NCBI RefSeq assembly: GCF_002266435.3
Contig: NZ_CP029426.2
Location: forward strand, 2,386,001 to 2,450,000
DNA: 64,000 nucleotides
Reading direction: 5' to 3'
DNA from: Bradyrhizobium amphicarpaeae
Lineage (GTDB): Bacteria; Pseudomonadota; Alphaproteobacteria; Rhizobiales; Xanthobacteraceae
Shown in pieces: positions 1-8,403 of the stretch. Within the stretch, counting starts at the first letter, position 1, and every line of letters begins with the position of its first letter. The notes under the pieces are model-generated. The model was given only the letters and a program-made list of their open reading frames with translations, was not told where the DNA came from and ran no database searches. A program made the translations under genes and the position numbers.

Positions 1-1
1 G

Positions 2-1816
2 TTGCGCAAGCTTGCGGAGCGTTCGCCCGACACCTCGCCGCACCGGAGCGGCGAGCCCTATCGCCTCGCGGTCTCCGGCATCTATGCGCGCCTGACGGCG
101 ACGGCCGAAATGCTGCAGGTCGAGATCACGCGCCGGCCGGTCGGCAAGGGCGCGCCATATGCGAGCGTGAAGGAGCTGCAGGCCGATCTCGACGTGCTGC
201 ACCGCTCGCTGATCTCCAACAACGCCCGCGTCATCGCGCGCGGCCGGCTGCGGCTGCTGCGCCGCGCCGTCGACTGCTTCGGCTTCCACCTCGCCCGGCT
301 CGACATCCGCCAGAACTCGGCGGTGCACGAGCGCACCATCGCCGAGCTGATGGACGCCGCCAATCCCGGTATGTCCTATCTCGCGCTCGGCGAGGACGCC
401 CGCATCTCGCTGCTGACGAACGAACTGCGCTCGACGCGCGCGCTGGTCTCGCCCTTCGTCAAATACAGCGACGAGACCATGGGCGAGCTCAACGTGTTCC
501 ATGCCGCCGCCGAAGCGCATGTGAAGTTCGGCTCGGACGCCATTCCCCAATGCATCATCTCGATGTGCAAGGGCATGTCCGACATGCTCGAGGTCGCAGT
601 GCTCTTGAAGGAGGTCGGCCTCGTCCATCCTTCCGGCCGCAGCGCCATCAACATCGTGCCGCTGTTCGAGACGATCGAGGATCTGCAGGCCTCCTCAGGC
701 ATCATGGATCGCATGCTGTCGCTGCACGATTACCGTCGCCTGGTCGACAGCCGCGGCAGCGTGCAGGAGGTCATGCTCGGCTATTCCGACAGCAACAAGG
801 ACGGCGGCTTCGTCACCTCGGGCTGGGAACTCTACAAGGCCGAGATCAACCTCGTCGAGGTGTTCGAGCGGCATCACGTGCGGCTGCGCCTGTTCCACGG
901 CCGCGGCGGCTCGGTCGGTCGCGGCGGCGGTCCGAGCTATGACGCCATCATCGCCCAGCCCGGCGGCGCGGTGAACGGCCAGATCCGCATCACCGAGCAG
1001 GGCGAGATCATCTCGTCGAAATATTCCAACGCCGAAGTCGGCCGCAACAATCTGGAAATCCTCGCCGCCGCGACGCTGGAGGCGAGCCTGTTGCATCCGC
1101 GCCAGAGCGCGCCGCGCCGCGAATACCTCACCGCGATGGACGAGCTGTCGAACCTCGCTTTCAAGGCCTATCGCGGCTTGGTCTACGAGACCGAGGGCTT
1201 CGTCGATTATTTCTGGTCCTCGACCGTCATCAACGAGATTGCGACGCTGAACATCGGCAGCCGTCCGGCCTCGCGCAAGAAGACCCGCGCGATCGAGGAT
1301 CTGCGCGCCATCCCCTGGGTGTTCTCATGGGCGCAATGCCGCCTGATGCTGCCGGGCTGGTACGGCTTCGGCAGCGCGGTCGAGCAGTGGATCGCGGAAC
1401 ATCCCGACAAGGGCATGCCGTTCCTGAAAGAACTCTACCAGGAATGGCCGTTCTTCCGCATGCTGCTGTCGAACATGGACATGGTGCTCGCGAAAAGCTC
1501 GATCGCGATCGCCTCGCGCTATGCCGAGCTGGTGCCGGATGAAGCGCTGCGCGAAAAGATCTTCGGCCGCATCCGCCGCGAATGGCACGCCTCGATCGAG
1601 ACGCTGCTCGACATCATGGGCCAGGATCGGCTGCTGCAGGGCAATCCGCTGCTGGAGCGCTCGGTGCGCCACCGCTTCCCCTATCTCGATCCGCTCAACC
1701 ACGTGCAGGTCGAGCTGTTGAAGGAGCACCGCGCGCAGAACCCGGACGAGCAGGTGCTGCGCGGGATTCAGCTGACCATCAACGGGATCTCGGCGGGGTT
1801 GAGGAATACGGGGTAA
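2..1816 (+). CDS. ppc: Phosphoenolpyruvate carboxylase, C-terminal part (5' end outside window)
   Basis: PEP carboxylase makes oxaloacetate from PEP and bicarbonate, refilling the TCA cycle. The reading frame is open from the first bases of the window, so the N-terminal third, including the first catalytic histidine region, lies outside. Visible landmarks are the second active-site signature ([14 protein letters not shown], about residues 257-270 of the visible part), the glycine-rich loop [14 protein letters not shown] (about 298-311) and the family's C-terminal ending [11 protein letters not shown]. About 604 residues remain of the usual 900 or more. The TTG at base 2 is only the first codon available and should not be taken as a start. 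A palindromic repeat follows the stop directly. Confidence 0.95.
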   Translation: MRKLAERSPDTSPHRSGEPYRLAVSGIYARLTATAEMLQVEITRRPVGKGAPYASVKELQADLDVLHRSLISNNARVIARGRLRLLRRAVDCFGFHLARLDIRQNSAVHERTIAELMDAANPGMSYLALGEDARISLLTNELRSTRALVSPFVKYSDETMGELNVFHAAAEAHVKFGSDAIPQCIISMCKGMSDMLEVAVLLKEVGLVHPSGRSAINIVPLFETIEDLQASSGIMDRMLSLHDYRRLVDSRGSVQEVMLGYSDSNKDGGFVTSGWELYKAEINLVEVFERHHVRLRLFHGRGGSVGRGGGPSYDAIIAQPGGAVNGQIRITEQGEIISSKYSNAEVGRNNLEILAAATLEASLLHPRQSAPRREYLTAMDELSNLAFKAYRGLVYETEGFVDYFWSSTVINEIATLNIGSRPASRKKTRAIEDLRAIPWVFSWAQCRLMLPGWYGFGSAVEQWIAEHPDKGMPFLKELYQEWPFFRMLLSNMDMVLAKSSIAIASRYAELVPDEALREKIFGRIRREWHASIETLLDIMGQDRLLQGNPLLERSVRHRFPYLDPLNHVQVELLKEHRAQNPDEQVLRGIQLTINGISAGLRNTG

Positions 1817-1820
1817 GAGG

Positions 1821-1890
1821 GCGAATGGCGAATGGCGAGTAGCGAGTAGCGAATAGAACCCGATTCGCCATTCGCCACTCCCTATTCGCG
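1821..1890. repeat. GCGAATGG/GAGTAGCG palindromic repeat, copy A
   Basis: Between the stop of ppc and the stop of the convergent SDR gene lie tandem eight-base units (GCGAATGG, GCGAGTAG, GCGAATAG). The right half repeats them in reverse complement, so the block can fold into a long imperfect hairpin. Related copies lie at 17586-17660 and 21221-21292. Here it may also act as a transcription terminator for both genes. Confidence 0.8.
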
Positions 1891-1895
1891 TTGCG

Positions 1896-2810
1896 TCACA
1901 CCGGATCCCAGGTGAAGATGTCCGCGGAGCGGTCGAGCTTGTAGAACGAGCCCTTCAGCGCCGGCATGCCGTGTTCGGCGATCGATTGCGGCGTCCAGCC
2001 TTCGCTCCGCTGCACCGAGCGGATCGGTCTGTTCTGGCTGAACAGGAAGATCTCGTTCATGCGCACGCCGAAAATCTGCCCGGTGACGTCCTTGGCGGAA
2101 TCGGAGATCAGATAGCCGCAGAGCGGCGCGATCTTCTCCGGGCCCATCTGCTTGATCTTCTCGACCCGCGCCTTCTCCGCTTCGGTCTCGGTCGGGATGG
2201 TGCCGATCATGCGGGTCCAGGCGAACGGCGAAACGCAGTTGGAGCGGACGTTGAAGCGGCCCATGTCGAGCGCGATCGACTTGGACAGCCCGACGATGCC
2301 GAGCTTGGCGGCGGCGTAATTGGCCTGGCCGAAATTGCCGATCAGGCCGGAGGTCGAGGTGAAGTGCACGAAGGAGCCTGATTCCTGCTCGCGGAAGATC
2401 CGCGCCGCGGCGTGGCTGACATAGAACGAGCCCATCAGATGCACCTTGATGACGGCCTCGAACGCTTCCACGCTCATCTTGTGGAAGATCATGTCGCGCA
2501 AAATGCCGGCATTGTTGACGACACCGTCGAGCCGGCCGAAATGATCTGTCGCGGTCTTCACGATCTTGCTGGCAGGGATGGCTTCGGCGACCGACTCGAA
2601 ATTGGCGACCGCCGTGCCGCCGCGCTTCTTGATCTCCTCGACCACCTCCTCGGCGGGCGCCGCGTTCGAGCCGGCGCCGTCCGAGGCCCCGCCGGGATCG
2701 TTGACGACGACCTTGGCGCCCTCCGCCGCACACAGCAACGCGATCTCGCGCCCGATGCCGCGGCCCGCGCCGGTGACGATGATGACCTTGTCCTGCAGTG
2801 ATTTGCTCAT
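1896..2810 (-). CDS. SDR-family oxidoreductase, probable 3-hydroxyacyl-CoA dehydrogenase
   Basis: NAD(P)-dependent short-chain dehydrogenase of 304 residues. The Rossmann motif TGAGRGIG is at residues 13-20, NNAG at 99-102 and the catalytic Tyr165-x3-Lys169 pair in the NYAAAK stretch, after a Ser-rich strand near 152. The long insert after strand 2 and the C-terminal extension resemble the dehydrogenase part of multifunctional beta-oxidation enzymes (MFE-2/HSD17B4 type). That, with the thiolase and DUF35 genes just upstream on the same strand, suggests a role in degrading an acyl-CoA or steroid-like side chain. The substrate is not determinable from sequence. Start is ATG at 2810 with a purine-rich stretch before it. 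Confidence 0.85.
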   Translation of the reverse strand: MSKSLQDKVIIVTGAGRGIGREIALLCAAEGAKVVVNDPGGASDGAGSNAAPAEEVVEEIKKRGGTAVANFESVAEAIPASKIVKTATDHFGRLDGVVNNAGILRDMIFHKMSVEAFEAVIKVHLMGSFYVSHAAARIFREQESGSFVHFTSTSGLIGNFGQANYAAAKLGIVGLSKSIALDMGRFNVRSNCVSPFAWTRMIGTIPTETEAEKARVEKIKQMGPEKIAPLCGYLISDSAKDVTGQIFGVRMNEIFLFSQNRPIRSVQRSEGWTPQSIAEHGMPALKGSFYKLDRSADIFTWDPV

Positions 2811-2856
2811 GGGGTGCCTCTCTATGTTGTCTCTGCCGCCGCGGCTAACTCAACTT

Positions 2857-2928
2857 GTCATGCGCGGGCTTGACCCGCGTATCCATCTTCAGAAGAGGAT
2901 GGATTGCCAGGTCAAGCCCGGCAATGAC
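2857..2928. repeat. Palindromic intergenic repeat, GTCAT...ATCCA...TGGAT...TGAC type
   Basis: This is an interrupted inverted repeat between the thiolase and SDR genes. The outer arms contain GGGCTTGACC and its partner GGTCAAGCCC; the inner arms contain ATCCATC and GGATGGAT. The same architecture is seen at 43459-43541, and with different arm sequences at 6791-6875 and 13154-13256. It holds no coding sequence. Confidence 0.8.
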
Positions 2929-2946
2929 GGCCGATTTCCCCGCCGC

Positions 2947-4086
2947 TTACCTCTCGTTCGTAAACACGATCGTGCCGGACGCAGCGAACATGCCGCCGAC
3001 GCCGTGGCACACCGAAATCTTCGCGCCTGCGACCTGCGCCGGCGCGATGCCGCGCATCTGACGCACGCTCTCCTGCAGCGCGTACATCCCGTACATGCCC
3101 GAATGCATGTAGCTCAATCCGCCGCCATTGGTGTTGAGCGGCAGCTTGCCGCCAGGGCGGGTGTTGCCGTCGGCAATGAACTTGCCGGTCTCCTCATGCG
3201 GCATGAAGCCGAGGTCGCCGAGGCCGAACAGCGGCAGATGGGCAAACGCGTCGTAGATCATGAGATGATCGACGTCCTTGTGGGCGATGCCGGCTTCCCT
3301 GAAGGCCAGTGGCCCCGCAGTCTTGAACGCGCGCGAGGAGTTGAACGTTTCCATCTGGCTGACCATCGGCGTTTCCACGCTCTCGCCGGTGCCCATGATG
3401 TAGACGGGCTTGCGCGGAAAGTCCTTGGCGCGGTCGGCCGAGGTCAGGATCAGCGCGCCGCCGCCGTCTGTGACGAGGCAGCATTGCAGCAGGCGGAACG
3501 GATAGGCGATCATGCGCGAATTGAGCACGTCGGCAACCGTGATCGGGTCCTTCATCATCGCCCGCGGATTCTTCGCCGCCCATTCCCGCTGCACCACGGC
3601 CACCGAAGCCAACTGCTCATGCGTGATGCCGTAGGTCTTCATGAAGCGCAGCACGGGGATCGGGAACATGCTGGGCGGACCGTAAACACCGTAGGGCGCC
3701 TCGAACTGGCCGTTGAGGCTGTCGGCCGGCGTCGAGCGCGGCTGCTTGCCGATCATCGACTTGCCGCTCTCGGCATGGGTGATCAGCACGGTCTTGCACA
3801 GCCCGGCCTCGATCGCCGCCGCGGCATGGCGGACGTGCAGCATGAAGGAGCAACCGCCGACCGAGGTGCCGTCCACCCAGGTGGGCTTGATGCCGAGATA
3901 GTGGCAGACCTGCTGCGGCGTCTCGACCGCGGTGGCGAAGCCGTCGATGTCGGACAGCTTCAGCCCGGCATCGGCGATGGCGTTGAGCGCGGCATCCGCG
4001 TGCAGCTGGAGCTGCGAGGCATTGGGGATGACACCGAGCTCGGTGGTCTCGGCCGCGCCGACGACGGCAACCTGGTTCTTGCGCAT
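2947..4086 (-). CDS. Thiolase-superfamily acetyl-CoA acetyltransferase (SCP2/lipid-transfer type)
   Basis: Thiolase-fold protein of 379 residues, the normal length for the family. Cys79 in GTSVGGCSF is at the expected nucleophile position. A conserved His lies in NTNGGGLSYMHSG and the C-terminal CHGVGG motif carries the second reactive Cys. The DUF35 gene is immediately upstream with only three bases between them. Thiolases of this subgroup work as complexes with such OB-fold/zinc-ribbon partners, as in steroid side-chain thiolases or aldolases (Ltp2-ChsH2). The acyl-CoA substrate is unknown. ATG at 4086 is well placed. Confidence 0.85.
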   Translation of the reverse strand: MRKNQVAVVGAAETTELGVIPNASQLQLHADAALNAIADAGLKLSDIDGFATAVETPQQVCHYLGIKPTWVDGTSVGGCSFMLHVRHAAAAIEAGLCKTVLITHAESGKSMIGKQPRSTPADSLNGQFEAPYGVYGPPSMFPIPVLRFMKTYGITHEQLASVAVVQREWAAKNPRAMMKDPITVADVLNSRMIAYPFRLLQCCLVTDGGGALILTSADRAKDFPRKPVYIMGTGESVETPMVSQMETFNSSRAFKTAGPLAFREAGIAHKDVDHLMIYDAFAHLPLFGLGDLGFMPHEETGKFIADGNTRPGGKLPLNTNGGGLSYMHSGMYGMYALQESVRQMRGIAPAQVAGAKISVCHGVGGMFAASGTIVFTNER

Positions 4087-4089
4087 GGC

Positions 4090-4503
4090 CTAGCCCTTCG
4101 CCGGACGGAACACGGGGAGGGTGATCTTGTCGTCGAGGGCCTCGAACGCGACCTCGAGCTTCATGTCGAGCTCGAGCGCCTCGGGCGTCTGCGGGCAGTC
4201 GATGATGTTGCTCATCATCCGCGGCCCCTCGGCAAGCTCGACCACCGCGATCGCATATGGCGGCGTGAAGCCGGGCGCGGCCGGGCGGTGGTTGATCACG
4301 TAGCTGTAAAGGAAGCCCTTGCCGCTCGCCTTGAAGATGCTGACCTTGCGCGAGGCGCAGGACGGGCAGAACGGGCGCGGCGGGAAGTAGACATGCGCGC
4401 AGGCGTCGCAGCGCTGCAGGCGCAATTCGCCGGCTTTGGTGCCGTCCCAGAAATGCTGGGTCTCCGGCGTCGGTTTTGGTCGCGCGCGCTGCGGTTCGGC
4501 CAT
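4090..4503 (-). CDS. DUF35 OB-fold / zinc-ribbon partner of the thiolase
   Basis: Small protein of 137 residues. An N-terminal helix and rubredoxin-like zinc ribbon (CDACAHVYFPPRPFCPSC, two CxxC pairs near residues 33-50) precede an OB-fold that ends VFRPAKG. Proteins of this family bind acyl-CoA and associate with SCP2-like thiolases. The stop is three bases before the thiolase ATG, so the two are surely co-transcribed and probably translationally coupled. First gene of the minus-strand block, divergent from the amidase. Confidence 0.88.
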   Translation of the reverse strand: MAEPQRARPKPTPETQHFWDGTKAGELRLQRCDACAHVYFPPRPFCPSCASRKVSIFKASGKGFLYSYVINHRPAAPGFTPPYAIAVVELAEGPRMMSNIIDCPQTPEALELDMKLEVAFEALDDKITLPVFRPAKG

Positions 4504-4625
4504 GTCGGAAGCTCCTCCCAGAAGGCTCAGGCTTCACGCCCGCCCGTTTCGACCTTGATGCGACAATCGACCATGGTGCGTCAACGGTCCAGCAATACGC
4601 ATGCATGCCATCATGCGCACAATGC

Positions 4626-4653
4626 TTGTGTCGAACTGAGGCAGCGCTATAGA
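4626..4653 (+). promoter_or_regulatory. Candidate sigma-70-type promoter for the amidase gene
   Basis: TTGTGT (4626-4631) and TATAGA (4648-4653) are separated by 16 bases and lie about 30 bases upstream of the amidase ATG at 4684. This is close to the housekeeping consensus. Inferred by eye only. Confidence 0.4.
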
Positions 4654-4683
4654 TTGCGCGCGACAATATTCCGTGAGACAGAC

Positions 4684-6033
4684 ATGCCCGAATTCCCGAC
4701 ACTGGCGCAGCTCGCCGAAGACCTCGAAAGCGGCCGCACCACCGCCCGCAAGCTGGTCGAAGGCTGCATCGCCAAAATCGCCGATCCCGCCGGGGAAGGC
4801 CAGCGCACCTTCCTCCATGTCGACAAGGACGCCGCGCTCGCCGCGGCGGACGCAATGGACGGCTTGCGCAAGGCCAAGGCGGCGCCGTCGCGCTATGCCG
4901 GCATCCCGGTCTCGATCAAGGACCTGTTCGACATCAAGGGCCAGGTGACGCGCGCCGGCTCCCGAGCCCTCGACGATTCCCCGCCGGCCGAGCAGGATGC
5001 CGCGACGGTGGCGCGGCTGCGCAGGGCCGGCTTCGTCGTGATCGGGCGCACCAACATGACCGAGTTCGCCTATTCCGGCATCGGCATCAATCCGCATTAC
5101 GGCACGCCGAAGGGCACCTGGAACCGGACGGTGGGACATGTGCCCGGTGGCTCGTCCTCGGGCGCGGCGGTGTCCGTGCTCGACGGCATGGCGCATGGCG
5201 CGCTCGGCACCGACACCGGCGGCTCCTGCCGCATTCCAGCGGCCTATAACGGCATCGTCGGCTACAAGCCGACGCAGCGGCGCGTGCCGCTCGATGGCTC
5301 GGTGCCGCTGTCGTTCTCGCTCGACAGCATCGGGCCGCTGGCGCGATCGGTCAGCTGCTGTGCCATACTCGACGCCGTGCTCGCCAACGAGCCGATCGTC
5401 CCGCTGAAGCCGCGGCCCGTTCGGGGCATGCGGCTGGCGGTGCCGACCACGATCGCGCTCGACGATCTCGATACCGAGGTGGCCGAGACGTTCGAACGCG
5501 CCCTGAAGACGCTGTCCGATCACGGCGCGATCATCGAGCGCATCGAGATGGCCGAATTCCACGATATCGGCCCGATGAACGCCAAGGGCGGCTTTGCGGC
5601 GTCCGAGAGCTACGCCTGGCATCGCTATCTCCTCACGGCGAAGGGTGACGTCTACGACCCCAGAGTGTCCGTGCGTATCATGCGCGGCGAGGCGCAGAGT
5701 GCGGCCGACTACATCGATCTCCTCAACGAGCGCCGCTCGCTAATCGCTCGCGTCAACGCGCGCATCGCGCCGTACGACGCCCTGGTGCTGCCGACCACCG
5801 CCAACACGCCGCCAGAGATCGCCGATCTCGCCGACGACAAGGCCTTCACCATCCAGAACCTGCGCGCGCTGCGCAACTGCACCCTGATCAACATGATCGA
5901 CGGCTGTGCCATCTCGCTGCCCGCGCATCGCCAGGGCGAAATTCCCGTCGGCCTGATGCTGGCGGGTGCGGGCGGCACCGACCGCCGTATCTTCGAGCTT
6001 GCTGCCGGCATGGAGGCCGTCATTCGTGTTTGA
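4684..6033 (+). CDS. Amidase signature-family hydrolase
   Basis: Amidase of 449 residues using the Ser-cisSer-Lys triad. Lys79 is in IPVSIKDLFD, the GGSSSG loop at 155-160 carries the cis-Ser and GTDTGGSCRIPA carries nucleophile Ser181. The substrate is not predictable; it could be an aryl or aliphatic amide, or a ureide. The frame is open far upstream, but that extension runs antisense over the thiolase block. ATG at 4684 follows a plausible promoter and matches the family N-terminus. The 3' end overlaps the DUF2848 gene by eight bases, so the two form one translational unit. Confidence 0.9.
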   Translation: MPEFPTLAQLAEDLESGRTTARKLVEGCIAKIADPAGEGQRTFLHVDKDAALAAADAMDGLRKAKAAPSRYAGIPVSIKDLFDIKGQVTRAGSRALDDSPPAEQDAATVARLRRAGFVVIGRTNMTEFAYSGIGINPHYGTPKGTWNRTVGHVPGGSSSGAAVSVLDGMAHGALGTDTGGSCRIPAAYNGIVGYKPTQRRVPLDGSVPLSFSLDSIGPLARSVSCCAILDAVLANEPIVPLKPRPVRGMRLAVPTTIALDDLDTEVAETFERALKTLSDHGAIIERIEMAEFHDIGPMNAKGGFAASESYAWHRYLLTAKGDVYDPRVSVRIMRGEAQSAADYIDLLNERRSLIARVNARIAPYDALVLPTTANTPPEIADLADDKAFTIQNLRALRNCTLINMIDGCAISLPAHRQGEIPVGLMLAGAGGTDRRIFELAAGMEAVIRV

Positions 6034-6712
6034 CCTGACTTTCACCGTCGATGCCCAGGACACCACCACGCCGCTGACGCTCGCGATCGACCAGATGGTC
6101 ATCGCCGGCTGGACCGGCCGCGATCCCGTGGCGCGCGACAAGCACATCAAAGAGCTGCAGGAGATGGGCATCGCCCCGCCGGCCTCGACGCCGATCTACT
6201 ATCGCGGCGCGGCGCGGCGGCTGACCCAGGACAACAGCATCGAATGCACCGGCGGTGACTCGTCGGGTGAAGTCGAGTTCGTGCTGATCGGCTGGCAGGG
6301 CCGCATCTTCGTCGGCTGCGGCTCCGACCATACCGACCGCAAGGTCGAGGCCTATAACGTCACGGTGTCCAAGCAGATGTGCGACAAGCCGATCGCCTCC
6401 ACGCTGTGGGAGCTGGAGGACGTCATCGGCCATTGGGACCAGATGATCCTGCGCTCCTATGCCACGATCAAGGGCGAGCGCGTGCTCTACCAGGAGGGCA
6501 CGCTCGACGCGATGCTGCCGGTCAACGACCTGATCGCGCGCGGCTTCGAGGGCGGCAAATTCCCCGATGGCTGCGCCATGTTCGGCGGCACGTTTGCCGC
6601 CAAGGGCGGCATCCGCCCGGCCGAGCGTTTCGACTTCGAGCTCGAGGATCCCGTGCTGAAGCGCACGATCAGGCACGGCTACGGCGTGGTGACGCTGCCG
6701 GTGCGGGGCTAG
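6026..6712 (+). CDS. DUF2848-family protein, coupled to the amidase
   Basis: A 228-residue protein recognised as DUF2848: it begins FDLTFTV, contains TIYYRGA-like and VGCGSDHTDRKVE stretches and ends HGYGVVTLPVRG. The fold resembles fumarylacetoacetate-hydrolase-like proteins, but no activity has been assigned to my knowledge. The GTG at 6026 lies inside the end of the amidase gene, an eight-base overlap. DUF2848 proteins often sit beside amidases or hydantoinase-type genes, so a shared pathway (hydrolysis of an amide, then handling of the released acid) is a reasonable inference. A 5966 ATG is in frame but would overlap the amidase deeply. Confidence 0.8.
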   Translation: MFDLTFTVDAQDTTTPLTLAIDQMVIAGWTGRDPVARDKHIKELQEMGIAPPASTPIYYRGAARRLTQDNSIECTGGDSSGEVEFVLIGWQGRIFVGCGSDHTDRKVEAYNVTVSKQMCDKPIASTLWELEDVIGHWDQMILRSYATIKGERVLYQEGTLDAMLPVNDLIARGFEGGKFPDGCAMFGGTFAAKGGIRPAERFDFELEDPVLKRTIRHGYGVVTLPVRG

Positions 6713-6790
6713 TTCGCCCCGCAAACGAAGGTCTCATGGGGTGGGCAAAGCGACTTGTCCGCCAGAGCGCCTTTACGAAAATCTCTCCGC

Positions 6791-6875
6791 GTCATTGCGA
6801 GGAGCCCTTGCGACGAAGCAATCCAGACTGCCTCTGCGGAAAGATTCTGGATTGCTTCGCTCCGCTCGCAATGAC
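6791..6875. repeat. Palindromic intergenic repeat, GTCATTGCGAG type
   Basis: The outer arms are GTCATTGCGAG and CTCGCAATGAC; the inner part contains GAAGCAATCCAG and CTGGATTGCTTC. It lies in the 226-base gap between DUF2848 and the dioxygenase gene and has no coding role. It belongs with the palindromes at 2857, 13154 and 43459 in general design. Confidence 0.85.
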
Positions 6876-6938
6876 GGAGCAAAAGGTCATCGGAAATCGG
6901 GTGGCGGTGGGTGCGCGAGACTTGCGAAGGTGGTGGCC

Positions 6939-7685
6939 ATGACAGCAGCAGCACGCAAATCAGTCCATAAACCATCCGCCGACCTCAGCGCTCATGTCGA
7001 CGCCCTCGACTGGCCGCAAATCACCACCGAGCTCGATGGCCAAGGCTGCGCGGTCCTGAAGGGCCTCCTGACGCCGGACCAATGCCTCGCCATCGCCGCC
7101 CTCTACCCGGACGATGCGCATTTCCGCAGCCGCATTGTCATGGGCCGCCACGGCTTCGGCCGCGGCGAGTACAAATACTTCGCCTATCCGCTGCCCGATC
7201 TAATCGCGCAATTGCGGCCGGCGCTGTACGCGCATCTTCAAGCCGTCGCCAACCGCTGGAACGAGGCGATGGGGATCGACATCCGTTATCCCCAGGAGCA
7301 TGCCTCCTTCCTCAAGCGCTGCCACGAGGCAGGGCAGGCGCGGCCGACGCCGCTGCTGCTGCAATACGAGGCGGGCGACTACAACTGCCTGCATCAGGAT
7401 CTCTACGGCGAGCACGTGTTCCCGCTTCAGGTCGCGATCCTGCTATCCGAGCCCGGTCGCGATTTCACCGGCGGTGAATTCGTGCTGACCGAGCAGCGGC
7501 CGCGTATGCAGTCCCGCGCCGAAGTCGTGCCGCTGGCGCAGGGCGACGCGGTTGCCTTCGCTGTGCATCACCGCCCGATGCAGGGGACACGCGGGACTTA
7601 TCGCGTTAATCTCCGCCATGGTGTCAGCCGGATCAGGTCCGGCCAGCGCCACACGCTTGGTGTGATCTTTCACGATGCCAAATGA
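6939..7685 (+). CDS. Fe(II)/2-oxoglutarate dioxygenase (prolyl-4-hydroxylase-like)
   Basis: Cupin-fold dioxygenase of 248 residues. The iron triad is visible: His152 and Asp154 in LHQDLYG and a distal His at 210 or 211 in AFAVHH, followed by Arg222 (YRVNLRHG), which would bind 2-oxoglutarate. The N-terminal 30 residues are low-complexity. The stop is nine bases before alkB, so the two oxygenases are co-transcribed. The substrate is unknown; a repair or nucleic-acid-linked role is suggested only by the neighbour. ATG at 6939 is chosen because the upstream open frame runs through the palindromic repeat. Confidence 0.85.
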   Translation: MTAAARKSVHKPSADLSAHVDALDWPQITTELDGQGCAVLKGLLTPDQCLAIAALYPDDAHFRSRIVMGRHGFGRGEYKYFAYPLPDLIAQLRPALYAHLQAVANRWNEAMGIDIRYPQEHASFLKRCHEAGQARPTPLLLQYEAGDYNCLHQDLYGEHVFPLQVAILLSEPGRDFTGGEFVLTEQRPRMQSRAEVVPLAQGDAVAFAVHHRPMQGTRGTYRVNLRHGVSRIRSGQRHTLGVIFHDAK

Positions 7686-7694
7686 GTTCTGCGA

Positions 7695-8348
7695 TTGACG
7701 GCCGATCTGTTCGATAGCGTTGCCGAGGCGCAGCCGTCGCGCGAGGAGATCGCCGACGGCGCCGTGCTGCTGCGCGGCTTCGTCAAACCGATCGAGACCG
7801 AGCTGGTCGCCGCCGTGCGCGCCATCGTGGCGCAATCGCCGTTCCGCCGCATGACCACGCCGGGCGGCCATTTGATGTCGGTGGCCATGACCAATTGCGG
7901 CGAGCGCGGCTGGATTACCGACCACACCGGCTATCGCTATGATCCCATCGATCCGCGCACCGGCGCGCCGTGGCCGGCAATGCCGCCGGTGTTGCGTGAT
8001 CTCGCCCGCCACGCGGCGGAGCAGCGCGGTTTTGAGAACTTCGCGCCCGATGCCTGCCTCGTCAACCGCTACGAGCCCGGCACGCGGCTGTCGCTGCATC
8101 AGGACAAGGACGAGCTGGATTATTCGGCGCCGATCGTCTCGGTCTCGCTCGGCCTGCCCGCGACCTTCCTGTTCGGCGGCATGGCGCGCGCCGACAAGCC
8201 ACGCCGCTTCCGGCTGGTCCATGGCGACGTCGTGGTCTGGGGCGGAGCCAGCCGGCTCGCCTATCACGGCGTGGCGCCGCTCGCCGACGGCGAGCACGCG
8301 CTGCTCGGGCGGAAGAGAATCAATTTGACCTTCCGCAGAACGCGCTGA
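7695..8348 (+). CDS. alkB: AlkB, oxidative DNA/RNA demethylase
   Basis: AlkB removes 1-methyladenine and 3-methylcytosine lesions by Fe(II)/2-oxoglutarate-dependent oxidation. All diagnostic residues are present: His135-x-Asp137 (LHQDKDE), His191 (YHG) and the RxNxTFR signature with Arg208 and Arg214. This numbering is four higher than in E. coli AlkB. The 217-residue length matches the family. The only start that fits is TTG at 7695; the resulting MTADLF aligns with the E. coli N-terminus. No Ada or AlkA gene is adjacent, so adaptive-response control cannot be inferred. Confidence 0.93.
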   Translation: MTADLFDSVAEAQPSREEIADGAVLLRGFVKPIETELVAAVRAIVAQSPFRRMTTPGGHLMSVAMTNCGERGWITDHTGYRYDPIDPRTGAPWPAMPPVLRDLARHAAEQRGFENFAPDACLVNRYEPGTRLSLHQDKDELDYSAPIVSVSLGLPATFLFGGMARADKPRRFRLVHGDVVVWGGASRLAYHGVAPLADGEHALLGRKRINLTFRRTR

Positions 8349-8403
8349 CGCGTTTGCTCGCCTGCCTCGTTCGTCTAAGCTCGGCAACGGGGGAGACCGC
8401 GAC

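Noticed and set aside
2566..4683. Upstream extension of the amidase frame
   Set aside because: It runs antisense through the SDR and thiolase genes and adds an Arg-rich, domain-free segment; the amidase family N-terminus begins at 4684.
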